The translations under genes and the position numbers were made by a program. The notes beneath the pieces were generated by a model. That model saw nothing but the letters and a program-made list of their open reading frames with translations. It searched no databases and was not told the DNA's origin. From Roseiarcus sp963820775 (GTDB lineage: Bacteria; Pseudomonadota; Alphaproteobacteria; Rhizobiales; Beijerinckiaceae), in NCBI GenBank assembly GCA_963820775.1, contig CAWGBF010000008.1:434001-498000 (forward strand): DNA of 64,000 bases, read 5' to 3'. This document shows, in pieces, positions 1 to 7,867 of the stretch (positions are counted from its first letter, which is position 1; the number at the start of each line of letters is the position of its first letter).

Positions 1-1
1 C

Positions 2-463
2 GGCACGGAGGCGATGCATGTGATGCGGGCCGAGAAGGGCTACGTGATCGTCGGTCAGGAGACCGACGGCACGGTGACGCTCGCCGACCTCGGCCTCGAC
101 GGAGTGATCGGAAAGACCAAAAAGGATTTCGTCGGTAAGCGCTCGCTTGCGCGCCCCGACATGCTGGCGGAGAATCGCAAGCAGCTGGTCGGGCTTCTCA
201 CCGACAATCCCGCGATCGCGCTCGAAGAGGGCGCACAGGTGACGGAAAGCGCGACCCCGCCAACCGGCTCCTCCGCGCTCGGCCATGTCACCTCGTCTTA
301 CCGCAGCGAAGCTGTCGGCCGTCCGATTGCGCTCGCCCTAGTCGCTGCGGGATGGTCGCGCATTGGCGCCAAGCTCCATGTCCCGATGCCCGGCGGCGCA
401 ATTGGCGTGACGGTCGTGGGCCCGGTTTTCTATGACAAAGCAGGAGCGCGCCTCAATGGCTGA
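2..463 (+). CDS. soxA: Sarcosine oxidase alpha subunit, C-terminal part (truncated by window edge)
   Basis: The frame is open from the window edge to the TGA at 461-463, giving about 153 residues. The segment matches the C-terminal aminomethyltransferase (GcvT-like, folate-binding) domain of the large subunit of heterotetrameric sarcosine oxidase, with the typical stretch EKGYVIVGQETDGTVTLADL and a following KKDFVGKRSL. The enzyme oxidatively demethylates sarcosine to glycine and passes the one-carbon unit to tetrahydrofolate. The gamma-subunit gene follows directly with a short overlap, as in soxBDAG operons. The N-terminal FAD part lies outside the window. Confidence 0.9.
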   Translation, partial: GTEAMHVMRAEKGYVIVGQETDGTVTLADLGLDGVIGKTKKDFVGKRSLARPDMLAENRKQLVGLLTDNPAIALEEGAQVTESATPPTGSSALGHVTSSYRSEAVGRPIALALVAAGWSRIGAKLHVPMPGGAIGVTVVGPVFYDKAGARLNG

Positions 464-1025
464 CGCCGCGCTTGAAGTCCGCTCGCCGCTTGCGGGCCTC
501 GCTCTTCCGACAGGGCCGCGCTTCGCGTTGGCGGAGGCGCCGGCGGCTGGGCGGTTCATTCTGCGCGGGGGCGAGGCGGTGCGCGTCGCCTGCGGGATGG
601 TGTTCGGCGTTGAGCCGCCTTCTGCGCTCGGCCCGGCGGGCGAGGGCGCAGGGCGCAGGGCGCTGTGGCTCGGACCCGACGAATGGCTGTTGATCGCGGA
701 CGGCGCCGAAACCGCAGATATCGGCGACGTGCTGGAGTCGGTGCTGGACGGCACGGCCCACAGCCTCGTGGACGTCTCCCATCGCCAGATCGGCCTGATC
801 GCTAGCGGGCCCGCCGCGGCGCGCGTCCTCAACGCCGGCTGCCCGCTCGATCTCGATCTTCACGTGTTTCCGGTCGGATTCGCAACGCGCACTGTGTTCG
901 ACAAAGTGGAGATTGTGCTGTGGCGCCGCGCGGCCACGGCCTTCCATATCGAAGTCTGGCGATCGTTTGCGCCCTGGCTCGTGGGCTCGCTCGCCGAAGC
1001 CGCGCGCGGCGCGCCGCAGTGGTGA
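456..1025 (+). CDS. soxG: Sarcosine oxidase gamma subunit
   Basis: This 189-residue product belongs to the SoxG family, the small subunit of heterotetrameric sarcosine oxidase. Recognisable segments are RSPLAGLALP near the N terminus, LGPDEWLLIAD in the middle and SLVDVSHRQIGLIASGPAA after it. I chose the ATG at 456 because an AGGAG lies about eight bases upstream of it; an in-frame ATG at 432 is possible but has no such site. The gene overlaps the end of soxA by eight bases, so the two are probably translationally coupled. A repeat-bearing intergenic stretch follows. Confidence 0.88.
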   Translation: MADAALEVRSPLAGLALPTGPRFALAEAPAAGRFILRGGEAVRVACGMVFGVEPPSALGPAGEGAGRRALWLGPDEWLLIADGAETADIGDVLESVLDGTAHSLVDVSHRQIGLIASGPAAARVLNAGCPLDLDLHVFPVGFATRTVFDKVEIVLWRRAATAFHIEVWRSFAPWLVGSLAEAARGAPQW

Positions 1026-1054
1026 GACGTTCGTTTAGGGCATTGCGCATTGAG

Positions 1055-1160
1055 GCGGAATCGTCGTTGCGAGGAGCGGAGCGACGAAGCAATCCAGCGA
1101 ACGAAGGGCGCCCTGCGTTCCCCTGGATCGCGTCGCTTCCCTCGCGAAGACGGCGACGGC
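1055..1160. repeat. REP-like dispersed palindromic repeat, copy 1
   Basis: The 155 bases after soxG contain the motif GCGACGAAGCAATCCAG, then GGCGCCCTGCGTTCCC, then CTGGATCGCGTCGCTTCC and CGCGAAGACGG, so the left and right halves are rough reverse complements. Related copies occur near 34.59, 38.03 and 54.17 kb. Short GAAGCAATCCAG repeats of this kind are common between genes in alphaproteobacteria. No coding function is visible. Confidence 0.7.
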
Positions 1161-1181
1161 GCCGTCTAAACGCGCTGTGTT

Positions 1182-1793
1182 TTAGACCTTAGCTGCCGGG
1201 ACCACCGAACCCGTTGCACCCTCGCGAAACTGCCGGACGGTGATCTTGGCCACTTGGGCCGCAGGAATTCCGCCCGACGGATTGCGGCCCATGGCCTGCA
1301 ACGTCTCCGAAACCCATCCCGGCGAAACGGCGTTGACCCGAACGGAAATCAACGGCTCCGCAGCCGCCGCGCGGACAAAAGCCTCGAGGGCGTCGTTGAC
1401 CGTGGTGATGACCGCGGTGCCGGGAGTCGGATATTGCGCCGCAAGACCAGTGGTGAGGGTGATCGCTCCGCCGGGCTGGACGGACTTCGCTCCGTAGCGG
1501 ACGACGTTGACCTGGCCCAGCAACTTGTTGGCGAGCGAGAACGTCCAGTCCTCGTCGGTCAGTTGGTCCCACGGCTTGTAGCGCGCCGCTCCACCGGTGC
1601 AGACGATCCCGTCGACTGTCCCGATCCGAGCAAAGAGCGCGGCAAGCGATTTCGGATCCGAGATGTCGACGCGTTCGTCCGAACTGCGCGACGCGCGGAT
1701 GCACTCGCTCTCGCCCAGCTCTTTGACGACTTCTCTGCCAATAAGCCCCGCGGCCCCAATGACGAGTATCTTGCTCAACACGTTCTCCTTCAT
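1182..1793 (-). CDS. Short-chain dehydrogenase-like protein lacking the YxxxK site
   Basis: The product, about 200 residues, has an N-terminal Rossmann motif (ILVIGAAGLIGREVV), the VDIS/DGIVCTGGA segment and RVNAVSPGWV of the SDR superfamily. The place where the catalytic Tyr-x-x-x-Lys should be reads TTVNDALEAFV, so the usual catalytic pair is missing, as in a known subgroup of short SDR-like proteins. It may therefore bind NAD(P) without classical activity. ATG at 1793 is taken as start, but an AAGGAG just inside it lies six bases before a TTG at 1778, which could be the true start. It stands alone, with an alcohol dehydrogenase gene 83 bases upstream on the same strand. Substrate unknown. 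Confidence 0.75.
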   Translation of the reverse strand: MKENVLSKILVIGAAGLIGREVVKELGESECIRASRSSDERVDISDPKSLAALFARIGTVDGIVCTGGAARYKPWDQLTDEDWTFSLANKLLGQVNVVRYGAKSVQPGGAITLTTGLAAQYPTPGTAVITTVNDALEAFVRAAAAEPLISVRVNAVSPGWVSETLQAMGRNPSGGIPAAQVAKITVRQFREGATGSVVPAAKV

Positions 1794-1875
1794 GGACCTG
1801 TGCGCCCCAGGATGAAGGCGCTTAGGCCAGATCGCAAGTCGCACATTCGCGCCTGTGAAGATGTGAAGCCGTCGT

Positions 1876-2940
1876 CTATGCGGTCAGGACAACGCGGCCG
1901 CGAATGCGTCCGGCGCGCAGATCGTCCAGCGATTGTTGCGCCGTCTCGAGCGCCCTCATCTCAATCGGCGCCGGCTTGACCTTGCCCTCCCTCGCCAGCG
2001 CCATAAGCTCCTGAAACTCGGGCAGCGCGCCGGTGAAGACGCCGACAATGCTGATGGCTCGCATCGGCAAGGTCGTCAGCGGAACGCCGATCGACCCGCC
2101 GAACAGGCCAACCATGAACATCCGCCCGCCCTTGCGCAGCACGGATAGGCCAAAGGCGGCGCTCGTCTCCGCGCCGACAAAATCGATCGCCGAGAAGATC
2201 CCGCCGGTTTCTGTAAGCAGGCTCTTGCGCGCGTTGGGATCGGCCGGATCAATGACGACCGAAGCGCCGGCCTCGAGCGCCGCCTGTCGCTTCGTCGCGT
2301 CGACGTCGGCCACGATCGGACCTGCCCCATAGAGCGCGTGACATAGGCTGACCGCAGCGAGACCAAGACCGCCCGCGCCAATAATCAAGAGCGGATGCTC
2401 CGGGTCGACAGGCGCGGCCTTTTTCAACGCGCTGTACGCGGTAAGGCCGGAACACCCGAGGGTCGCCGCGAATGGCGCCGACAGGGGTTCATACTGGACG
2501 AGGTATCTTGGATGCTCGACCAGAACATAATTGCTGAAGCCGCCGTCAGCGTGGATGCTGAGATTTCGCGGCTTGGCGCATAAATTCTCGCGCCCCGCCT
2601 GGCATTGCGCGCAGCGTCCGCACCCGCCCCAGGCATAGATGGCCCGGCGGTCGCCGACCTTCACGCCCGAGGCGTCCGGCCCGAGCTCTTCGACAACGCC
2701 GGCGATCTCGTGGCCGAGGATGCGCGGCAGTTTGACGGCCGGCGCAAGGTCGAGCTTCTGGCCGTGCCCGAGATCGAAATAGCCGTCGGCGATATGCAGG
2801 TCGCTGTGGCAGACGCCGCAGGCGCTGACCAGCAGCAGCACTTGCGCCCCCTTAGGCGCTGGCGGCAACTCGATCACTTCGGTGAGCGGCGCCCCGAACT
2901 GGGTGAGCTTGTAACTGCGCATTCCGCTCGCGCCCGCCAT
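1876..2940 (-). CDS. Zinc-dependent alcohol dehydrogenase (MDR family)
   Basis: This 354-residue medium-chain dehydrogenase has the catalytic zinc motif ACGVCHSDLH and GHEIAGVVEELG, four structural-zinc cysteines in GGCGRCAQCQAGRENLC, and the NAD-binding Rossmann turn GAGGLGLAAVSL. It should interconvert an alcohol and its aldehyde or ketone with NAD(P); the substrate cannot be read from sequence. It lies 12 bases downstream of the SDR gene at 2953-3822 on the same strand, so the two are likely co-transcribed and may act on the same compound. Full length for the family. Confidence 0.85.
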   Translation of the reverse strand: MAGASGMRSYKLTQFGAPLTEVIELPPAPKGAQVLLLVSACGVCHSDLHIADGYFDLGHGQKLDLAPAVKLPRILGHEIAGVVEELGPDASGVKVGDRRAIYAWGGCGRCAQCQAGRENLCAKPRNLSIHADGGFSNYVLVEHPRYLVQYEPLSAPFAATLGCSGLTAYSALKKAAPVDPEHPLLIIGAGGLGLAAVSLCHALYGAGPIVADVDATKRQAALEAGASVVIDPADPNARKSLLTETGGIFSAIDFVGAETSAAFGLSVLRKGGRMFMVGLFGGSIGVPLTTLPMRAISIVGVFTGALPEFQELMALAREGKVKPAPIEMRALETAQQSLDDLRAGRIRGRVVLTA

Positions 2941-2952
2941 GATCCGGCCTCC

Positions 2953-3822
2953 TCAGCCGCGCGCGGCCTTGTCGCGCGCGTTCAACGCCTGGATCGCCTC
3001 GCGCGCCGCTTTCCATTCTGCGTCGCCCCAGCGGCGCAATTCGTAGAAATTGCCTCCGGTCGCCAGCGCCTCGGCGCCGTCCATCAGGATCGTCTCGCCG
3101 CTCAGCCACTCGCACCCATCCGACATCAGGAACGTCGCCAAGTTCTGCAATTCCTCCATCCTGCCGACGCGGCCCATCGGATTGCGCGCGGCGGACGCGC
3201 CCGGCTCAGCGCCGGGCATGAGGCGCTTGCTCATGCCTTCTGTCGGAATCTCGCCCGGCGCGATGGCGTTGAGGCGAATTCCATAGCGGCCCCACTCCTG
3301 CGCGAGAGACATGGTCATCGCCTGGACCGCCGCCTTGCTCATCGTCGATGGCACGACGAACGGGCCGCCGTTGCGCACCCATGTCACGACAATCGAAACT
3401 ATGGTGCCCTTCTGCTTGGCCGCGATCCAGCGTTTTCCCACCGCCTGCGTCACATAGAAGGTGCCATGCATGACGATGTTGGCGACGGCGTCGAATCCGC
3501 GCGATGACAAATCCTCGGTGCGGGAGATGAAATTGCCCGCGGCGTTGTTGACGAGGCCGGTGGGCGGACCTTCGCGGAAAATCTCCTCGACCATCGCCTC
3601 GACTGCAGCGGCGTCGCGGATGTCGACGCCGTAGCTTAGGACGCGCCCGCCATGCGCTTTCATAAGCTCCTCGGCGGTCGCGTCGCAGACGCCCTTGCGC
3701 CGGCCGCAGATGGCGATTTCGGCGCCGAGGCCGAGGAACCGTTCGGCCATCGCCCTGCCGAGCCCAGTGCCGCCGCCGGTTACAAAGATCTTTTTGCCCG
3801 CAAACAGGTTGTCGACGAACAT
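2953..3822 (-). CDS. SDR oxidoreductase of the 2,4-dienoyl-CoA reductase type
   Basis: The 289-residue product has the NADP-binding motif VTGGGTGLGRAMAERF, the NNAAGNF segment and the region PFVVPSTMSKAAVQAM. That last region replaces the usual YxxxK and resembles mitochondrial 2,4-dienoyl-CoA reductase (SxxxK arrangement), as does EWGRYGIRLNAIAPGEI. A role in reducing an unsaturated acyl-CoA is the best guess from this resemblance. The C-terminal tail (YELRRWGDAEWKAAREAI) is typical of this subgroup. It is the first gene of a probable two-gene operon with the zinc alcohol dehydrogenase. Confidence 0.8.
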   Translation of the reverse strand: MFVDNLFAGKKIFVTGGGTGLGRAMAERFLGLGAEIAICGRRKGVCDATAEELMKAHGGRVLSYGVDIRDAAAVEAMVEEIFREGPPTGLVNNAAGNFISRTEDLSSRGFDAVANIVMHGTFYVTQAVGKRWIAAKQKGTIVSIVVTWVRNGGPFVVPSTMSKAAVQAMTMSLAQEWGRYGIRLNAIAPGEIPTEGMSKRLMPGAEPGASAARNPMGRVGRMEELQNLATFLMSDGCEWLSGETILMDGAEALATGGNFYELRRWGDAEWKAAREAIQALNARDKAARG

Positions 3823-3918
3823 GTTCTCTCCCTGGCTCGACCCTCGGCATTGGCGGCCGGATCGAGGGCTATGATGCGAGGCCTACGCGGTTCCGAGAGG
3901 CTAGGGAAGAGCGGTGGT

Positions 3919-4596
3919 CTATTTCGGCGGCGGGAAGGCGAGAACCTCGCCGGTGTAAGTCTCCACCACCTCGCTGAACGGCTCGCCGTCGGGCGTGGAC
4001 AGGACCGCACGATGCTCGAGCACGTGGCCAGGAATTGTGAGCGCGCCGGCTTGCTGCGGAGCGGGCGCGGCGTTCATCTCCCAGCCCTGCGGAAGCGGCC
4101 GCCACAACAAGTCCGCTGAAAGCGTATGACGACGGAAATGGACCGCCGCCACCGCCTTGCCGAAAGGCGTGTCGGTGGTCTCAAGCACATGGTTCATCTC
4201 GGGCGTGAGGCGCGCCGGCACGTACCAATTGTCAGCCTCGGAAAGCACATGATCGCCGCACTTGAGCCGAACGCGGCGATAGCCGAGTGGCTCATCCGGC
4301 CTGACGTCGAGCGCGGCGCGCGCCTCGGCGCTTGCAGATTTGTCTGCTCCGCTCACCCGTTCAGCGACGATACGCGGCGGATCGGCCAGCCGGTGATCGG
4401 CGCACCAGCGTTCGAGGGTGAGCGTCGCGCTGTCGTGAGCGAGCAGCTCGGCGTTGAGACTCTCGATAAGCGCGAGCGCTTCTAGCCGGCCGACGAAGCT
4501 GGCCGGCCAGGGCGCAGGTTCGGCAGCAGATGCGAGGGCTGTCGTGAGCAGCAATATCGGCGCCGCGGCCAGACCCCGCAGCACGAGCCGGTTCAT
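3919..4596 (-). CDS. Secreted protein of unknown function, possible chorismate-lyase/UTRA-like fold
   Basis: The 225-residue product begins with a clear Sec signal peptide (MNRLVLRGLAAAPILLLTTA, cleavage probably after ASA). The mature part contains EPLGYRRVRLKCGDHVLSEA followed by DNWYVPARLTPEM and DTPFGKAV. This order of elements is reminiscent of chorismate lyase or UTRA domains, but the assignment is tentative and no catalytic residue can be confirmed. Its ATG overlaps the stop of the upstream ABC-F gene in an ATGA arrangement, so it is probably translated from the same message. No membrane segments beyond the signal. Confidence 0.65.
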   Translation of the reverse strand: MNRLVLRGLAAAPILLLTTALASAAEPAPWPASFVGRLEALALIESLNAELLAHDSATLTLERWCADHRLADPPRIVAERVSGADKSASAEARAALDVRPDEPLGYRRVRLKCGDHVLSEADNWYVPARLTPEMNHVLETTDTPFGKAVAAVHFRRHTLSADLLWRPLPQGWEMNAAPAPQQAGALTIPGHVLEHRAVLSTPDGEPFSEVVETYTGEVLAFPPPK

Positions 4597-6443
4597 ATCT
4601 GTTCCGCCTCGGCCGTCAGTTCGAACCACGCCTGTTCGGTTGCGATGATCGCGCGCTCGAGCTCGGCCCGCTTCGCCGCGAGATCAGCCATCTTGGCCGC
4701 ATCGCCGCCGCGCGCGCTCGCTTGCGTCAGCGCTTCGTCGACCCGACGCAGGAGATCCTGGAAGCGGCTCATCTTGTCTTCCAGCGCGGCGATCTCCCGC
4801 TTGATCGGTTGAGGCTCGCGCTTGGGCCGTGAGGAGGACGGCTGCGCCTCGAACTCGCGCTTGCGTCTTTGTTGCGGTTCGGCGCCGCTCAGCACAAACC
4901 GGCTGTAATCGGCGAGATCGCCCTCGAACGGCCTGACCGTTCCGTTCGCCGCCACCCACAGCCGGTCGACGGTGGCTTCGAGCAGACGCCGATCGTGCGA
5001 GACCAGAATGCAGGCGCCTTCGTAAGTATTGATCGCCTCGATCAATTCGCCGCGACTGTCGATGTCGAGATGGTTGGTCGGCTCGTCGAGGATGAGGAGC
5101 TGCGGTCCGTCGAAGGCGGCAAGGCCCATCATGAGGCGCGCCTTTTCGCCGCCGGACAGGGAATCGACTTTGGTGTCGGCTCGTGCGCCGGAGAAACCGA
5201 TCATCGCCGCGCAGCCTCGGATTTTGGATACGGCCTCGCCAAGCATGCGCTCCGCGACATGGTCGTAGACGCTGCCGCCCGGTTCGAGCTCGTCGATCTG
5301 ATGCTGGGCGAAATAGCCGACCTGAAGCCGGTTCGCGCGCGTCATCTTGCCGGCCAGCGGCTCGAGGCGTCCGGCGACGAGCTTGGCGAAGGTCGACTTG
5401 CCGTTGCCGTTCTGGCCAAGGAGGCCGATGCGGTCGTCGTCGGCAAGCGAGAGGTCGATGCGCGCGATGACCGCGCGCCCATCATAGCCGGCGCTGACCT
5501 TGTCCATGGTCACGATCGGCGGGCTCAGGCGCTTGGCGATCGGCGGCCATTTGAACGGCTGCACATTGTCGTCAACGATCGCCGTAATCGGCTCCATCTT
5601 GGCCAGCATCTTGAGTCGGGACTGGGCCTGCACCGCCTTCGAAGCCTTGGCGCGAAAGCGGTCCACAAAAGCCTGCAAATGGGCGCGCCGCTCCTCCTGC
5701 TTCTTGGCCGCCTTGCCTGCAAGGATTTGCTGCTCGCGGCGCTGGCGCTCGAAACTCGAATAGCCGCCGCTCCATAAGGTCAGCTTGCCGCGGTCGAGGT
5801 GCAGGATCTGTTGCGCAACGTCGTCGAGTAGATCGCGGTCATGGCTGATGACGAGGATGGTCGCCGGACAGGTCTTGAGATAGTCGGTGAGCCAGAGCAC
5901 GCCTTCGAGGTCGAGATAGTTGGTCGGCTCGTCGAGCAGCAACAGGTCGGGTTCTGAGAACAGCACGGCGGCAAGGGCCACGCGCATCCGCCAGCCGCCG
6001 GAAAATTCTCCAAGCGAGCGCGCCTGCGCAGCCTCATCGAAGCCGAGCCCTTTGAGGATCCGCGCCGCCCGCGCCGGGGCGTTATGCGCTTCAATGTCGA
6101 CGAGACGCGTGTGGATCTCGGCGATGCGCTCGGGCTCGCTCGCGGTTTCCGCTTCACCCATCAGCGCCTCGCGCTCGACATCGGCGGAGAGCACGAACTC
6201 GACGAGGCTTTCCGCGCCTGCCGGCGCCTCCTGCTCGACGCTGCCGACGCGCGCGCCTTTGGGAACGATGACCGCGCCGCCCTCGGGCGCGAGCTCGCCG
6301 CGGATGAGACGGAAGAGGGTCGTCTTGCCGGCGCCGTTACGTCCAACGAGCCCGACATGCGCGCCCGAAGGCAGCGCCGCGGAGGCGTTGTCGATCAGCA
6401 GACGCTCGCCGAGGCGATATGTGAGGGCGCTGATATGCAGCAT
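4593..6443 (-). CDS. ABC-F family ATPase (Uup/YheS-like)
   Basis: The 616-residue product has two ATP-binding cassettes in tandem and no membrane segment, the hallmark of ABC-F ribosome-associated ATPases. First cassette: Walker A GRNGAGKTT, signature FSGGWRMRVALA, Walker B LLLLDEPTNYLD. Second cassette: GQNGNGKST, LSGGEKARLMMGLA, LLILDEPTNHLD. The interdomain linker holds the charged helix with KKQEERRAHLQAF, and a basic coiled tail follows the second cassette. Start is set at MLHISALTYRLG (6443), where homologous proteins begin; an upstream ATG at 6464 is an alternative. The stop overlaps the start of the secreted unknown gene. Confidence 0.9.
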   Translation of the reverse strand: MLHISALTYRLGERLLIDNASAALPSGAHVGLVGRNGAGKTTLFRLIRGELAPEGGAVIVPKGARVGSVEQEAPAGAESLVEFVLSADVEREALMGEAETASEPERIAEIHTRLVDIEAHNAPARAARILKGLGFDEAAQARSLGEFSGGWRMRVALAAVLFSEPDLLLLDEPTNYLDLEGVLWLTDYLKTCPATILVISHDRDLLDDVAQQILHLDRGKLTLWSGGYSSFERQRREQQILAGKAAKKQEERRAHLQAFVDRFRAKASKAVQAQSRLKMLAKMEPITAIVDDNVQPFKWPPIAKRLSPPIVTMDKVSAGYDGRAVIARIDLSLADDDRIGLLGQNGNGKSTFAKLVAGRLEPLAGKMTRANRLQVGYFAQHQIDELEPGGSVYDHVAERMLGEAVSKIRGCAAMIGFSGARADTKVDSLSGGEKARLMMGLAAFDGPQLLILDEPTNHLDIDSRGELIEAINTYEGACILVSHDRRLLEATVDRLWVAANGTVRPFEGDLADYSRFVLSGAEPQQRRKREFEAQPSSSRPKREPQPIKREIAALEDKMSRFQDLLRRVDEALTQASARGGDAAKMADLAAKRAELERAIIATEQAWFELTAEAEQI

Positions 6444-6501
6444 GGCGGGCTTTTCGCCCGCCATGCGCGCGCTGGCAAGATCGAACGGCGAACTCCGCCG
6501 C

Positions 6502-7212
6502 TCAGGCCTTCTTCGGAGCGTCCAGAAGGGCCCCGGTGCGGAACAGTAAGCCGGCTGCGCCAGCGCCGATGAGCGGGGCGATGATGAACAGCCAGAGCTG
6601 GGCGACTGCGTGGGGGTTCGAGCCGATTCCAACCAGCGCCGGGCCGATCGAGCGAGCCGGATTGACCGAGGTGCCGGTGATGTTGATGCCGACCAGATGG
6701 ATGACCACCAGCGTCAGCCCGATGGCGAGGCCGGCAAAGCCGCTCGGCGCGAACGGGTGGGTGACGCCGAGAATGCAGACCAGGAACAGGAACGTCGCCA
6801 CGACTTCGAATACGAGCGCGGAAACGATGTTATATTCCCCGTTGTAGCCCGCGCCCCAGCCGTTCTGGCCGAGCGAGCCGGTCCAGCCTTGAGCCTTGCC
6901 GGACAGGATGAGATAGAGCACCACCGCGGCGACGATGGCGCCCAGAACCTGGGCGATCCAGTAGCTGACCATGTCGGCGACGTTCATGCGGCCGGCGACA
7001 TAGACGCCGAAACTCACCGCCGGATTGACGTGGCAGCCGGAGATCGGGCCGATGCCATACGCCATGGCGACGATGGCGAAACCGAAAGCGCTGGCAATCC
7101 CTAGGAGGTCAACGGCGGTCGGCCCCGATCCCATGCCGCCGATGACCGCCGCCCCGCAGCCGAAGAACACGAGCGCGAACGTCCCGATAAACTCTGCGGC
7201 CTGCTTGTTCAT
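6502..7212 (-). CDS. aqpZ: Aquaporin Z-type water channel
   Basis: This 236-residue MIP-family membrane protein has six predicted helices and two NPA boxes (HVNPAVSFG and SVNPARSIG). The His, Thr and Arg in HLVGINITGTSVNPARS correspond to the narrow aromatic/arginine filter of AqpZ, so water rather than glycerol is the expected substrate. The N terminus MNKQAAEFIGTF at 7212 fits the family; an upstream in-frame ATG adds six residues. It is transcribed toward the ABC-F gene, with a 58-base gap. Confidence 0.92.
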   Translation of the reverse strand: MNKQAAEFIGTFALVFFGCGAAVIGGMGSGPTAVDLLGIASAFGFAIVAMAYGIGPISGCHVNPAVSFGVYVAGRMNVADMVSYWIAQVLGAIVAAVVLYLILSGKAQGWTGSLGQNGWGAGYNGEYNIVSALVFEVVATFLFLVCILGVTHPFAPSGFAGLAIGLTLVVIHLVGINITGTSVNPARSIGPALVGIGSNPHAVAQLWLFIIAPLIGAGAAGLLFRTGALLDAPKKA

Positions 7213-7421
7213 TGTCCCCTCCAGTCCCACTCCCGAGGGCGCCCTTATAGCTACGGCTCGACCCCGAGGAAAGGGCGCGAGCGGGCCCGCTTTCCCTGAC
7301 AGCCCAGTTCGTCCACGCGCGGGCCGTTGCTTTCATAGGGCCCGCCGCTATATATGCGACGCCTTTTTCATGACCCCTCAATGAACGGCGCGGCTTTCGC
7401 GTCGCTGGAGCCACTGTTCCC

Positions 7422-7808
7422 GTGCTGATCACAGCCGCCTACGCGCAAGCAGCCGGCGCCGGCCCCTTCGGGGCGAGCGATACGCTGGTTCAGCTGGTGC
7501 CGATCGTGGCCATGATCGCGATCGTCTATTTCGTGCTGTGGCGACCTCAGCAGCGGCGCGCGAAAGAGCAGCGCGAGATGGTGCAGGCGGCGCGGCGCGG
7601 CGACGTCGTGGTCACCACCGGCGGGCTGATCGGCAAGGTCACGAAGTCGGTCGACGACAACGAGGTCGAGGTCGAGATCGCGCCCAACGTGCGGGTGCGC
7701 CTGGCCCGCTCCGGCATTGCCGAAGTGCGCGCCAAGGGCGAACCGGTCAAGGACGCGACGCCGCCCGCCAAGTCGCCGCCCGCCAAGAAGGATGCGCCCA
7801 ACCCCTGA
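7422..7808 (+). CDS. yajC: Sec translocase accessory subunit YajC
   Basis: The 128-residue protein has a single membrane helix (LVQLVPIVAMIAIVYFVLW) followed by RPQQRRAKEQREMVQAARRG and the VVTTGGLIGKV motif typical of YajC, then a Pro/Lys-rich tail. YajC associates with SecDF in the inner membrane. Translation appears to start at GTG 7422, with GGAG about eleven bases upstream. It is the first gene of the yajC-secD-secF block, which continues with two genes related to complex I assembly factors. Confidence 0.93.
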   Translation: MLITAAYAQAAGAGPFGASDTLVQLVPIVAMIAIVYFVLWRPQQRRAKEQREMVQAARRGDVVVTTGGLIGKVTKSVDDNEVEVEIAPNVRVRLARSGIAEVRAKGEPVKDATPPAKSPPAKKDAPNP

Positions 7809-7867
7809 GGGCGGACGCGCCCGGCTTTGGGGCGCGATTGGGGACGCTTCATAAGATAGAAGGTCTG

